Shown piece after piece: positions 51,700 to 64,000 of a DNA stretch of 64,000 nt. This DNA comes from Marsupella aquatica (taxonomy: Eukaryota; Marchantiophyta): NCBI GenBank assembly GCA_973895155.1, contig OZ316897.1, positions 3,472,001 through 3,536,000 on the forward strand, in the 5' to 3' direction. Under the pieces are notes generated by a model. The model saw only the letters and a list, made by a program, of their open reading frames with translations, did no database searches and had not been told where the DNA came from. The translations under genes were made by a program, and so were the position numbers. The first letter of the stretch is position 1. Each line of letters begins with the position of its first letter.

Positions 51700-54600
51700 C
51701 GTTAGACATAAAATATCTCATTATGTAAAAGATGTTGTTTGCATAAGTATCTTGTGGAGCAAAAAATATCATTGTAAAAGATGTTGCACAAATCTAACAT
51801 TATGCAAAGGATGTCGTCATATAAGGCGGTCCCCTCATATACACGTCTCTATATCTTGCCAACTTTGGGTCATTAGTAAAATATGCAAATGTTGACCCCT
51901 TTTTTGCAAACAACATCTTTTACCCAACAACATCATGTATGAGAGATATACTTAATATATGGACTACTCCCAAACATATCTGATATCATATACTTAAGAT
52001 ATGTTTGGGAGTAATAACTTTTCTACTTAACAAACCAAAAGATGCAAATTCTCTCCCAGTGGACCTAAAGTTTGAGATTCCCTCCCAATGGATCTCCGGG
52101 CCCTAGCCGCAATGGAGCACCGGCACGCCAAAGCACCATGGCTTCCTAGTTATTTTGTAATACAATATGGCTTTTGTATTCAAGCTACAAATTCATGAAT
52201 GAGTTAGTCACGGAACTTGACTACCTTAACACTTAGCTCCGGCGTTGTTGACTCCAACGTCGAGCTCCTCTAGGGTCCAAGCCCAGAACGGCCATCTGGT
52301 GTGGACTAAGTATGGGGAGACTAGTGGACAACAAGGCGTTGCACCAGCAAAGGCAAGGCACTTAGCTGGTGGACGGCACACTAAGGACTTAGACTAGCTT
52401 GAGACTTGTCGGGTCATGGAAAGGGGCCGGACCGGCTCAAGGTGGACCGTCCGGATCTTCAAACGAACTTTGAGTTCTAAGGGCTTGAGTGAGAGCTCCT
52501 CTCTTGATTGACAAAGTTTACTTCATGTGCAATGGACTCTTGGCGTATGAGATACGGTGCGGCCCAAGTATGGCCGCCCGCGACACCGGAGAGACAATGG
52601 GTTATGAGGGCCTAGGCATGAGCACTAGGTTGGCCCGATCATAATGGGCTAAGGCACTATGCTTATGGACGCCTTGCTAGAAAATTATGGGCTTAGAAAG
52701 TTAGTTGCGTGCCCATCCGTGCGAGCTGGGATCCAGGTAGGGGGCCAAAATTTGGGGACCAAAGTAGGTCCAAGGGTGGCCCGTCTCAAGAATCATATAT
52801 GAGGAGAGTGGTGTGTCCTTGGGGGCCAAGAGCAAGCCCAAGTTGTGAACCTCGGCGGTCGCGACACCAAGGGGAGAGCCAAATGGAAATGACAACAACT
52901 TCTCAACGGAAAGTCCGTTGGAGGACTTCTTAGTTGTGTCGAAAAGCTCTACAGGAGGAATACACCCTCTTGAGCTCAACTGGGTCTGGGTATGCCATGG
53001 ATTCTCAAGGTTTGCGGGGGCTATTTTGCCTGCTTGCCAAATCCTGTCAAAGCAATAGCCAAGTTACGTTCAATTTTCCATGGGAGCTTGCATTGGGGAG
53101 GCAAGGTCAAGTAGGCATGGAGGTTGAGCTCCAAGTGCACTTGGCCCCTAGGCTATCAGTTGGGGGAGAACTACAAATTGGTTGCAAGAATCAGGGCCAA
53201 TCTGGTCCCAGCGTTTTAGGATAAGCTTTGGGGACAAGCTATGCTATTTGGGCCATGAGCATAACCTGGGGGCAAGGTGGTCAGCAAGTGATGAATAGGA
53301 ATGTGGGGGAGCACGGGATGCACGAGAGGCTATTATGGACAAACAATGGGTGTCAGCTCTCGCTCCGGCTTATGGCAGGGCCACGCGGGCCGGGGAGGTT
53401 CTATTTACTGACCTACTTACCAAGTCTGTTGAGCTTGAGTTAGGATGCTAGTCTTGAATTGGAATGTCTAGATCCTTTGGGTTACTTACCAGAGTGCTTG
53501 GTTGCTTGTGTAGACAGTGAGGGCTGTTGAGTGACGGTCGTGTTAGGGAGCAAGTGTGGCTTTGTATGGGAGTGGTCATTAGGGGTGCAAGAGGCATCAA
53601 GTTGCTTGCTCAAGGGGTTTCATGGAGGTGTTCGGGTACCAAGGGCACTTAGGCATGGGTGTTGGGTGGCTAGGTCCACCATTGAGTTTGAGGCGACATG
53701 AGAGCATGCAAGCTCCTTTGTGCCCAGTCTCCCAACTTTTTAGAATCCATTGTCACTTTAATCAGTATTCATGATACAAAGAAAATAGTTGATCATTGCA
53801 TCAGAGCTTGCAAGTGCCATAGCACCCCCAACCTCCATGCTTTATGAAGACATTATTTGTCCATAGTATATCCAACTTTTAAAGGAGTTTTCAAAAAATG
53901 TGCTCACCCCTCGGCCCACCCTTTATGGCACCTTCTTCAGAGGTTCTACCCTTGGGGGTTTCACTTCCACAAAAATGGCACATCACGTGCAACAAAGGAT
54001 AGGGCCATTAACAATTAATTCAAATGGAAGACTTAAGCATTTTCTTAGAAGAACTATAGGGTATTTTAAATCCAAATTTGAGACTTATAAGAACATTAGG
54101 GCCCTTCTAACCAAGAATCTGGAATATCCCAATTTCATAGGGGTTGATTTTTTTTTTCTTTCTTACATTTTAGGGGGTTCAAGGCCTAAAAACGTTGCAG
54201 GTGATGGGGAGGTTCTGCCATCCAATATCCTGCCTGTGCGGTGTTCTCAACATTCTTTTGAGCATTCAGATGTTCATGTATGTCTTGTGTTCTTGCCCTC
54301 TCATGACAGGGGACATTGACCTCCCAAACATCACCTCTGGTCCACAAATGCATTAACTCATTGTCCTCCATGAGTGGTCACACGTTCCCTCTAAGCGTAC
54401 TATACACAGTAGGGGTCCGGAGTGGAAACACTCATGACCCTGCCGTGCAAGCTCACGCAAAATGTTGTGTAATAGAACTTGCAAAGTTCTGGAACATGTC
54501 AGTGATTTGGTGAGTCCTTCTCTAAATACATTGTCAAGAATATATTTGGTTCAAGATATATATGCATATGGAGCTTTTATGCACCTCTGCTCTGGTTGCA

Positions 54601-55215
54601 CCTCTGCTCTGGTTTACTCCAAACCCTAAGTCCGTTAATTATATAAAATATAATATATTTGTCATGCATGGATGCCAATGTCTACAATGCTTTCTATATG
54701 TTGTGGTCGCATGATGCCTGGTTCATCTGACATTGTGGTCTTTGTATACATTATTGTAATTGTATACATGATCTAACTGCGTGAAACTTTGTGTCATCTT
54801 TCGACCGCACATCGTATGGTTTGTTTGACACTATGGTTGATATTTATATGCATTGTTCTCAATGTATACAATGTCAATACATTGATTTACTTTGAGATTC
54901 ACTTGGAATTGCAATCATAGTTGACCGCATTTGGCAACGCAATCGGACACTGATGAACAGTAGAACATGTTGCTTTTTACAATGACAATCTTGCATTATA
55001 AGGACTGCACACTATGTAAGATGAACATCTCACACAAAATGGCACCTCTAGTGGGCCCAGAGGCCCACTGGGAGAGAGTCTGCATATTTTTGGTCTATTA
55101 AGTAGAAAAGTTAAATTTGGAGGTCCATTAAGTATATCTTTCTATCATTTACATAATGACATCTTTGGCGCAACAAAATATTTTGTGTAATGCACAGATA
55201 TTGAACTAGTGTCAT
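51700..55215. mobile_element. Inverted-repeat (DNA transposon-like) element, about 3.5 kb
   Basis: The plus-strand text at 55060-55215 (CCCACTGGGAGAGAG, AAGTAGAAAAGTTA, ATTAAGTATATCTTT, CATTTACATAATGACATCTT) is the imperfect complement of 51700-52066 (CTCATTATGTAAAAGATG, ATACTTAAGATATG, AACTTTTCTACTTAA, CTCTCCCAGTGGACC). The left arm has extra internal sequence. The interior has unfamiliar short frames (52700-53450) and no transposase. Exact ends and target duplications could not be set. Confidence 0.5.
51964..52014. repeat. Perfect hairpin in the left arm
   Basis: ACTCCCAAACATATCT and AGATATGTTTGGGAGT pair over 16 bases around a 15-base AT-rich loop. It would form a strong cruciform or RNA hairpin. 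Confidence 0.88.
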
Positions 55216-55219
55216 ATAT

Positions 55220-57700
55220 ATATTTAAGATGGAGGTAGAGTACATTTCTAAGTTGCTATTGGATCGATATATTATCTCCATAATGAACCCTCTTGATCCT
55301 CAATCAACCACCTATACACTTGGACCATATATACATGGGATGGTCAGAATGGACCAAGTCACTAAACCCCCTAAAGTAGTATCAGGGCCATCTCCTATCC
55401 TCCCATCCATTAGAATTGCAAACCTCCGACCTTCTATTGATGCAACTGGTGATGACTTCGGATGCAGAATACAATCTGAAGAATCTTGGGTCCTTCACCG
55501 CCTCCATCCTAGATGGGTCTCCATCCTAGACGGGTCAGTACAGTAGTTTGCCAATCTGGTAGGTCCAGCAATATCCTGTCTTGGCTGTCACAGTCTAACA
55601 CTGGCAGATGTTTGCCAAATCGACTCTATAATACTTAAGCTTGCTTGTGGGTGAAATATCTATCCTAAGTTGTGTCTTGCATGTGGCTGGCCCTTCAATT
55701 TAAGTCCCCAAACCAGAAGATCCTGTGGTCCATCCATCCCAGTTGGCTTTTCCTTGGCAGCTTAGTAAGAGGACCAGAAGATGCTGTGGTCCATTGCAAT
55801 AGGCTTTTTCCAGGCGCGCAGTTTAGTGATATTTTAGGGTCACAGAATATAGGGCTCTCTTGAAGCTGATATAAAATCTTCAGGTTTTTTGAAGGATTTG
55901 CCACTGCCCATCTTGCAATGAGACCAACGTAAGCAAAAACAACATCTCATAATGGAGTGATCCTCCTCTCAATTCTGGTGGGAGACTTGTATTTCCACCA
56001 ACTATATTTGAAGGTTTCCATGTATTAAATGTTTAATTGAAAATGGAAAGGTACCCTGCCAAATTCCTGGCTCAATTTCGACACTTAACTTGCATGTTGC
56101 CATCTACTGCCTCTTGCATCTACTTTGCAACAACTGTGTCCAGTAACCAGGGTGTTGCAGAAATTTTATCTTACCATGAAAGGCTTTCCTAAAATTGAAA
56201 TCCTGGAAACTTGAGGCTAAATCTGAGATTAATTTGGAAACTGACCTGCTTGCTTAGTGATGTTATTCCAGTCGCAGCTCATACCTTTTAAAACCACAGC
56301 AGAGAATTTGGACGATAGACTCGATCCAGGGGCACTCAAATCCCTTCAGGTAGTCTTTGCGATGCTGCCTGCTGCAGCGCAAAGCCAAAAACGATGCTCA
56401 ACCTTCAATGTAGTGACATTAAAAAGGAAAACCAACATTGTAAATTCAACTGCCCAATCGGCAAATGTGGATTCGGGCCCGATGTTGGCAAATTTCCTCA
56501 TGTTGGGCTGAACTGACGGATGAGTTTGAGCATTAATGTTGATTCGAGCAACTGAATTTACTAGAAAATCAAATGTGTATACACTGAATTTTTCCCAATG
56601 TCTCTGATGAAGTTGTCTTTGCACCCATTTTGCTTACCAATGTGAACATAAAATCATCACCTGAGACCATATGAAAAGAACCTTTGAATTTTCTCAAATT
56701 GTGCAATTGATGCTGAACTGCTTGAGCCTCAATTGACACATACAATAGAATAGGATAGAATAACTTATAGAATAGAATAGAATAGAATAGAATAGAATAG
56801 AATAGAATAGAATAGAATAGAATAGAATTACTGAAAATAGCTGTGAAGGATAAGCGGTAATGGGCCGAAGCAGAGGTTGTGGACTCCTTCAAAATGTACA
56901 ACCGGCTGCATGGACTGAAAACTGGCTGTAGTGGACAGGCTGCATATACAACCAGTCTGAATGCTCGTACAGGTAACAATTCCGACACAAGTGTAACAGG
57001 TGTTATGTCAGTGACAAATGATGTTGGGGCATGGTCCATAGGGGTTGGCAAAAGTCTATCAGGGCCTCCTGACAAAGTGCACTGTCCATCTGGGCTTCAT
57101 TTTTCCAAAATCATCATGCCCTATTCAATACAAACTCAACACCACAAGTCCCTGGCAAATCATTTATGGCATTTGGACAGGCTGTTGCCCGGAAGAACTG
57201 TGCAATCATCATTTTTTGTGTAAGTGCTAAGAGCTTACCCGGAACCCACTTCAGAGTGTGAGGTCTGTGCAAAACGAATTTTGGTCCCAAGGGGTTTAAC
57301 TGATTATGTACCACAATAGCCAGAGCCTGCTAGATACTATAGGTGCCATTAGTGATATTTATACGAGCATCATGTGCGGCTCCATCAGCAGCAACAGGTG
57401 CACACACCGATGCCACAAGTGACTTTCCAAGGATTTATCTATCCAAAGGTTGCATGCTCACCTTTGGCAACGGAATTATGAAAATACAGTTGGGTAAAGG
57501 AGCAGCATCCATCACCCCTCCACAAATATCCCTCAGTTCGCTAAGGATCAAATGTTGTACTTATGGCCACCCATTCCCCTTTTATCATGAAAGAAACCAG
57601 GCGGGCGCACAGAATAATATCCCATATCCTTAGCTACTTGCTTACTTCCATTCACAACGAAAGACAACTTCGAGGCTCATAATGAGCCTTCCGTACCTTT
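55220..57700. other. Region with nothing recognised apart from a microsatellite
   Basis: Frames of 60-170 codons at 55229-55546, 56257-56511, 56569-57075 (minus) and 57343-57633 match no domain I know. A pentanucleotide microsatellite interrupts the minus-strand frame, giving it a false LFYSI repeat. Confidence 0.45.
56761..56828. repeat. Microsatellite (TAGAA)n, about 13 copies
   Basis: An almost perfect run of the pentamer TAGAA, likely polymorphic in length. Confidence 0.95.
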
Positions 57701-57719
57701 TCACCACCCGCTGCCCGCA

Positions 57720-57910
57720 TCTTCTTCTCCTCGTTCATATTTTTTCTAAGTGTAAGTAGAAGGTGAATGATCCACACTTTTGGGTGGGGTGATTGACAAA
57801 AGTCTCACATTGCCACTAGCAAGATTCGAACTGGGAACCTGCCCCGTTCCAGTGAGCTCCCTCTACCACCAAGACTAGGGGCAGCTGGTGCCCAGAACGA
57901 CTCGCCCCAG
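57720..57910 (-). mobile_element. Possible tRNA-derived SINE
   Basis: On the minus strand, TAGTCTTGGTGGTAGAGG (57877-57860) resembles a tRNA A-box region and CAGTTCGAATCTTGC (57833-57819) a B box, about 45 bases apart. GGCAATGTGAGACTTTTGTC follows. This layout is typical of plant SINE heads. No tail or target duplication was defined. Confidence 0.45.
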
Positions 57911-58359
57911 GTATTTATCCTTATTCAAACGTCTGTAATATTGGGCAGCGAGCAGCAAGGTACGGGGCTAATCAATGATAATCTCATTAATTAGCCTCGA
58001 TCTTGAGGTTCGTCTCGAATCCTACTTCCCTTGTAGCATTAATTATTACTGGAATTTCCACAAACTACTTTTGGTATTTCCGATGTTGATCCTCGAGCGA
58101 CAGGCTCTCAATGGTCCCAAATTCCCACTAGGATGAATGGTACCTACTCTATTTTCCAAGTACATGATCTCATCCCAGTACACAACACAGGTAGTGCCAT
58201 CTGAACCCACGGTAAAATCACCCAAGGAAAATCGAATTTGTTTTTTGATATTCTGATTGTGAGCCAAAGAGGGAACAAATTTAAGAGACTTGAAGTGCAA
58301 GCATGGAAATTTTTTAAAATTTAGTTGAGAAGGAGGATTCTATGAAGAAAGAATAGTAA

Positions 58360-58402
58360 CTAAATAAATGAAAGAAATGAAAGAAATGAAAGAAAGAAAT
58401 GA
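58360..58402. repeat. GAAA-type simple repeat
   Basis: Short run of GAAAGAAAT units, about 5 copies. Confidence 0.8.
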
Positions 58403-58918
58403 GCAAGAGTAGTAGGGGACAATGAGTGAACAAATGACAAAAGAGTATATAAAATGTAAGAAATTCAATTTGAGTTTTACATTCACTCAAAAAGTAATAG
58501 AGAAAACAGTCACACTGATATTCTCTGTGCAAAGAGATAATCCAGAAACTATTCACACCTAAATTTAATGCTTTCACTCATGGAGTGAAGCCAGGTCTAG
58601 GCGTGCAAGTCAACTTGGACACTTTATTAAGTACCTCATGGAAAGCTATTTTCGAAATCCCTGGGAACACAGGCAACCACATCAACATTAGTATTCACAA
58701 ACAAGAAGGGTGCATCATGCACTAATAACCAACTTGACAATTTGTGTTTGAGACAAGGCAAATAAAAACAAATAGACCCTCCAACTGTAAAAAGAATCAT
58801 GGAAATTTGAAAAATAACATCAAAAGGATCATAACCAGCTCTGACAGTAATGAAGTGGGCGCTGGAAGGGGAAGGATAACAAGGTTAAGGAATTGAGAGG
58901 GATATGTTTAATAGGCCC

Positions 58919-60454
58919 CCTCCCGGAGATTCTTTGCTTAATCAACCCCTGGGAAACTTTTTTGCCCCAATCAGCCCCCTCTTTATGATTAATACCCTTT
59001 GTTCTTGTGTAAATTCTTATAAAGTGAATTTTCAGCCTTACAAAGACCAAACTAGGTGACACTGCACTGTATCCATTCACCCTCAAACTATGCAGTGACC
59101 GGGCAAAAATCACAGTCACCGTGCAACGATCGAAGAACAACGTTACCATGTGCAACTAAACTGCAGGCGTTTGCACGTTTGCGCTGCCTGTATCTATGCA
59201 AATACATTGACATGAATGTCTTCACCTTGTAAATAGATTTCCACGTGTTTTTTATATCCTTCCATTATGTCTTTTGTCCACGCTCAAAGGTTAACAACTT
59301 TACGCAACTTTTATGAGGACTGGTGCATGGCGTACGGACCTGCCACCAGTGTTGGCTTGGGTGAGCAAAATAATCTCTTGCTGGAAGAAATGCTAAGTGT
59401 GGTGATAATACAATCATGTCCAAATGTCTTTTGAAATCACAATTGTTGGCCACTTACTCCTGCATGAATGGGTTGGGCGAGCAACATACACTCTCGATAG
59501 AAAAAATGCTAAGTGTGATGAAAACACAATGTTCACAATGTCTTCTAGCACTGTTTGGGTATTAGAAAACTCTCAAACCCCAACCCTGAAATACTTGTCA
59601 ATTTCTTGCAATGTACATCCTTCCAGTTTGCAATGTTAATTAGTGAGCGATCAATTTGTGAACGATGTGGTGTTACGGGGTCTCACAAATTTTGAGACTA
59701 CCTCCAAACTAGAGGTTTGTTCTATATTCAATTTGCATCTAATAATAGATACTGGTCCCCCATGAACATTTCACTGGCTGGTTTTGTAATGTAAGATCTG
59801 GTTATTACTTAATCCATGGTTGTTTCCGTTTCATTTGATTGTCTTATTACTTTATAGCCATGGTTCTTGCTAAGTGCATTCATATAAACCATGACTGAAT
59901 CATGATCGGACATTACCAGTTAAATTATAGAAACTCTCCTTATGAAGGGCTATTTAGGGTTTAGGGTCCAAGGGTTAGGGTGTTAGGTCTTGATGGTGGT
60001 AGGTCCATGTGCAGTGTGCCTCATGAAAGCTGCATAAAGTTGTTACCGCTCGAGCGTGGACAAAAGACGGAATGGGAGGATATCAAAGAAATTTGGAAAT
60101 CTGTTCACAACGTGAAGACATTCATGTCAATGTATTTGGATAAGATAACCCTAATGTCCATAGAAGCGGCACGAACGTGAAAAATGCATGCAATTCAGTT
60201 CTTGCACATGGTAATAGTTGTTGTTCAATTTTTGCACGGTTGAGTGCACGGTCACTGTGATTTTTGCCTGGTCATTGCGTAGTTTGTGGTTGAATGGGTA
60301 CAATGAAGTGTCACCAAGTTTGGTCTTTGTAAGGCTGAAAACTCACTTTATATTAAGAACTTACAAAAGAATGAAGGGTATGGATCATAAAGAGGGGGCT
60401 GATTGGGGCAAAAAAGTTTCCAGGGGGTTGATTAAGCAAAGTATCTCCAGGAGG
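58919..60454. mobile_element. Foldback element with inverted arms of about 450 bp
   Basis: The arm at 58919-59360 is complementary, with scattered mismatches, to about 59985-60454. Matching blocks include the outer CTCCCGGAGATTCTTTGCTT / AAGCAAAGTATCTCCAGGAG, GCCCCAATCAGCCCCCTCTT / AAGAGGGGGCTGATTGGGGC, and the inner TCTTTTGTCCACGCT / AGCGTGGACAAAAGA. The central 620 bases have no coding frame. Long arms with a short middle resemble Mutator-like or foldback non-autonomous elements. Flanking duplications were not identified. Confidence 0.82.
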
Positions 60455-62100
60455 AATTGAAGGATTTTCTTGAAGGAGGAGATGAATGGCTACTGTGAAA
60501 TGGATTGAACCCAGGTACCAGTGTGAGAGAATTTGTAGGAACATCAAAGGGTTTAGCAGTTGCTGTGGAGTGCAGAGCTTGAGAATGAGATGCATTGCAG
60601 GAGTGAATTGGAGTCAGGGCTATGGAGTTTTATGGAGCCTCTCTTGAGATAGAAAGAAGCGAGTAGGGAAGCAAGGAATCAAAGCCAAGGAGAATCGTGG
60701 ATGGGCTCTGGAGGGTTTTTTGTGATGAATCTGGGGAGGAGCATTGCAGAAGATAAAGCTTGGCAGAGCTAAAGAAGCTATCAGGGATTGAAAAGTGATG
60801 GGAAGAGGGGATTCCCAGCTCGAGTTTGATGCACAAATGGAGCTTGAGCTATGAAGGATTCCATACTGCTGAATTCAGAAGGACTCTTTGTAGAGTTGCA
60901 TGGGAACTTGTTTGCTGTGGACTGAATGTGTGGAGTTGCTGGTGTGGACGGTATGTACGGAGGAATGTTTTTCGGAGATTAAGCTGACTGGGTTGAAATG
61001 TGAAACGGAAGATGGAATCAATCAATTAAAGGATATTGGAACCTTATGAAGAGCCACAACATTAAGCTTGGGATAGGATCTAAAAGCAAGTTGAATGAAG
61101 CAAGAAGAACTGTGCCGGGAGACTGCAACAGAACAGAAAGAGAGAAAAGAAAGTTGTCAGCCACTAAGGGAAAATTGTTCCTAACTTAACCTGAAGAAAA
61201 GAAGTAAGATGCGCAGACTGAAGTGACTCAGAGGGGAGAAAGAAAAGAATATAAAGGATGAGGGTTTTCAAGTTCAATCTTATGAAAGTTGACTACGCCG
61301 AAGAGAAATGTGGTTCTTACATGCCCGCTTCCATGACCCAAAGGAAGCCGAGTATGACAGAAGGCCATGATGTTCAAACTAGTAGGTTTGCTTGTAGGGG
61401 ACGAAGTAAGTGGTATGAAGGCAAGTTGAAGGAGAGTTTAGAGGCATACGCTGGAGAGAATTGAGATCTGAAATTCCCTGAGATAGGAAAAACTATTTAT
61501 TTCTTTGAGTTGGAAGTTACATTTGGAGTTTTCTTAGGGAGTACGGTGAATAGGATGACCGAAAGATAAAACTTTTTCTTATGGGATTGGGATGAAGAAA
61601 TTAGAAGGCAGAAGGTGCAAGAAGGGGAAGCTCAAGGGAAAACAAAAAGTTGTGAAAATTGGTAATGAAAGAAAAGCTGTGAGGCTGGGTTGACGGAGTG
61701 CACCAATGCCTGGGAGAGACCATTGGTGATTAGAGCCGACCCCTGAACTATGACTGAGATGACTTGACCTGACCTGAGCCTGAGTTCAGAAACCTTGAGT
61801 TGATGGCTGAACTGTAAAATGATGTAATCCAAGAACCTTTAGTGAATAAAGCCTAATTTTGAAAAAGTTTTAAGTTGTAAAACAAAAGCTGATTTTGAGG
61901 ATGAAAGTTTAAAAAGAAAGTGATTGAACTTATGAGGGAAGAGTGAGGAAACACAAGATTTTAAATGTTCAAATACAATGAAGTTTGCTTTCCAAAAAGT
62001 TAAACTTGCATAAGAAATGTTAGGGAAAGTTGAAAAGTAAAGTTAACTATGGGAATACAAAAACAAAATGGGCTACTTTAGTTAAACATCCTGCTATTCA
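60455..62100. other. A+G-rich region resembling 23.4-25.7 kb
   Basis: It has the same strand bias and GAAG/GAGA texture as the insertion in the LINE, and contains GACCTGACCTGAGCCTGAG, ATGTAATCCAAGAACC and GAATAAAGCC in the same order near 61770-61855. It may be a second member of that transposon family, directly abutting the foldback element. There is no coding sequence. Confidence 0.4.
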
Positions 62101-63890
62101 GAAAGCGTTGCTCCTGTTAATAAGAGGGGTTCAGCTAATTTTGCTATAGCGGAGCCAGCAAAGGTTATAACTTGTGATAGTGTTATTGCAGAATTCTATT
62201 TTTCAGGGAGGGTTGTTTTTGTTACAAGGAGCACTTCAATAATTTTGGCACTAAGGAGCTATTGGAAATCCTGTCAGAGAGCAATGCTTTTATTACAAGG
62301 AGTGGATCTACCAGAGATTTGAAATACACTCATAAAGTTTGAACTTTGAATGTAGCCCATCCAATTCATTGACTTTTAGGCTTACAATCTCCTTACCGCA
62401 ACAGAAATGCAGGTTTACCAGGTCTGTCATTTGGAGCTGGATTCTCTCATGATTAGGTGTAAAGTGATCAAATCTACTTGTCAGAGTCCAGGGCGATGAC
62501 CACAGCTAAAGTGTACATAAATAAAGTGTTGGTCCATCCTGGCTTCAACTTCATATTCTACTCCTATATTCCAAATTTGGATAAATATATTACTAAATTG
62601 GCCTGACTATTTCAACTGCACCCTACTGAGGCCAAAGAGTTTCTTGAGTCCTTGTTGGAAAGAGTAAAGGACAAGGTGATAACTGATGAATTTGGAAGAG
62701 ATGGCAAAGTATATTTATAGGCGAGGCTCATAAGTGGCTACAAGCGTAGCTCTGACTACATATGATCTGTGATTCTGTGAGGACAAGACATCATGGTTGG
62801 ATGCCAAGTGTACATCATAGCACTCATATATGACAAACAGAAACACCAAACTTAACAGTCCAGGGTCCCTTTTTCACTCCTCGGCCTGATATGAATATAG
62901 TAGCATCCTGTTAGTAAGGCATTGTGCCCCACAACTCCCCAAGATTGGCACTTTAGCTTAAGTTTTGAGGGGTTACTATTGCTGATACTGCCATCACAAT
63001 AGTACCTTAATGCACTTAAATAATGAGGAGATTTTTAATTCATCTGGAATTTGTCCCCCACGTTTCCATGTGTTTAAATTCCAATGTTGAATTGTTTTTG
63101 GTAAAGATAGAGGAGAACTTGACTGCACATTATTCTCCATAAAGCATCCAAAAATTACAACGAGTTCAATTTTTAATTTTTTTGTTAAAGCAAAGATAGA
63201 GGAGAAGTTTCATGATTCCTAGTCTGGACTGTGCATTATTCTCTATAAAGCATCCAAAAATTACTAAGAGAAAAATCACAAAGCGGGTTATGAACAGGCA
63301 AAATACTTTTTAAATTCAGCCGTAAGATCCATTGGAGTGGAGGTAGATCTTGAGCTGCACGCAAGAATGCAGGTTGCTCACGCAAGAATACAGGTCACAA
63401 AGAAGTTAAAATATGAGTCAAAGAGCAATGGCACGGACTCACCTGTCTTATCCGCCCAAAGTGGAGCCCTCATGAGCTCACAGGCTGCTCTAGTGAGATA
63501 CTGCAAATGAGTGAGTATGGTCGATACGGAGGCAACATCTAAAAAGGAAAGTTGGAAGTGTTTGGTTCACAGCTCCCGAGATGAGCACTCGGGAGAACTC
63601 AACGCGCAAAGCGTGTAGCGAGAGCGACTGTAGCCATGGCCGCCGTCACAGGCCAGGTAATTTGCAGGTTGGAAGCGTGAAATACTGAAATGTGAAGGAT
63701 TGCTTTCAGGCTTTCGATATGTCTGCGTCCTGACGGGGGCGAAGTCCCTCAATTTAATGTTCCCTTTGAAACTTTCCGTGCTCTTGGGAGAGTATTTACA
63801 ACACAGATTTGAATACGGGAATTATGTTTATGATAATCAATGTTTAGTCGAGTCTTACGGGTCTCGGTAACTAGACATCAAAATATGATA
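62101..63890. other. Right-end region, nothing certain
   Basis: No gene is established. At 63637-63657 ATGGCCGCCGTCACAGGCCA then G is followed by a possible donor GTAATT, so a first exon of a plus-strand gene extending beyond the window is possible, but the support is only these few bases. Confidence 0.3.
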
Positions 63891-63892
63891 TA

Positions 63893-64000
63893 TACTATGT
63901 AAGATACCCCTGCATACCATGATAACCCTAGTTTTTTCTTTTCAATCAATGAATGCATGTACGATACCTCTGCATACCATGCTAACCTTAGTTTTTTCTT
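63893..64000. repeat. Two-copy tandem repeat at the window edge
   Basis: GATACCCCTGCATACCATGA with TAACCCTAGTTTTTTCTT recurs as GATACCTCTGCATACCATGC with TAACCTTAGTTTTTTCTT, 62-63 bases apart. The array may continue past the window. Confidence 0.8.

Noticed and set aside
56569-57075. 168-codon minus-strand frame with an LFYSI repeat
   Set aside because: The repeat is the TAGAA microsatellite, and the rest matches no known domain.

Overview
This window is nuclear DNA of a land plant. Two intron-rich nuclear genes for organelle-targeted proteins, plant-type mobile elements (Copia, L1-like LINE, SINE-like heads, inverted-repeat elements) and plant telomere-like motifs support this. Introns in both genes are mostly 80-700 bases, and two further genes lack introns; this would fit a seed-free plant (bryophyte or lycophyte), but the species cannot be named from the sequence.

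The first 19 kb is the gene-bearing part. A 12-exon gene for an organellar methionyl-tRNA synthetase (1552-6325, +) is followed by a 13-exon gene for an unrecognised, probably plastid-targeted, membrane protein (8727-12825, +). Next comes an intronless gene resembling plant naphthoate synthase (13983-14915, -) with changes at conserved active-site positions. Last is an intronless MmgE/PrpD family gene (17133-18646, -) that is broken by an apparent single-base deletion.

From 19094 to 37173 lies one L1-like LINE, bounded by an 11-bp target-site duplication and ending in a poly(A) tract. It has been split three times: by a 5.1-kb unclassified insertion in ORF1, by a solo Copia LTR (26804-27278) and by a complete Copia element of the same family (27807-33358). 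The Copia element has near-identical 403-bp LTRs, TSD TGTGC, PBS and PPT, and a gag-pol frame with four stops but no apparent frameshift. LINE coding sequence resumes in frame across the solo LTR.

The remaining 27 kb has no gene I can recognise. It holds a 1.8-kb inverted-repeat element (37186-38998), tandem repeats, a 4-kb minus-strand LTR element with 142-bp LTRs (43666-47636), a 3.5-kb inverted-repeat element (about 51700-55200), a SINE-like head (57720-57910) and a 1.5-kb element with arms of about 450 bases (58919-60454).

No new multi-gene system is visible. The most notable items are the altered naphthoate synthase-like copy, the disrupted MmgE/PrpD gene with a duplicated start region, the unknown plastid protein, and the layered history of the transposon nest.
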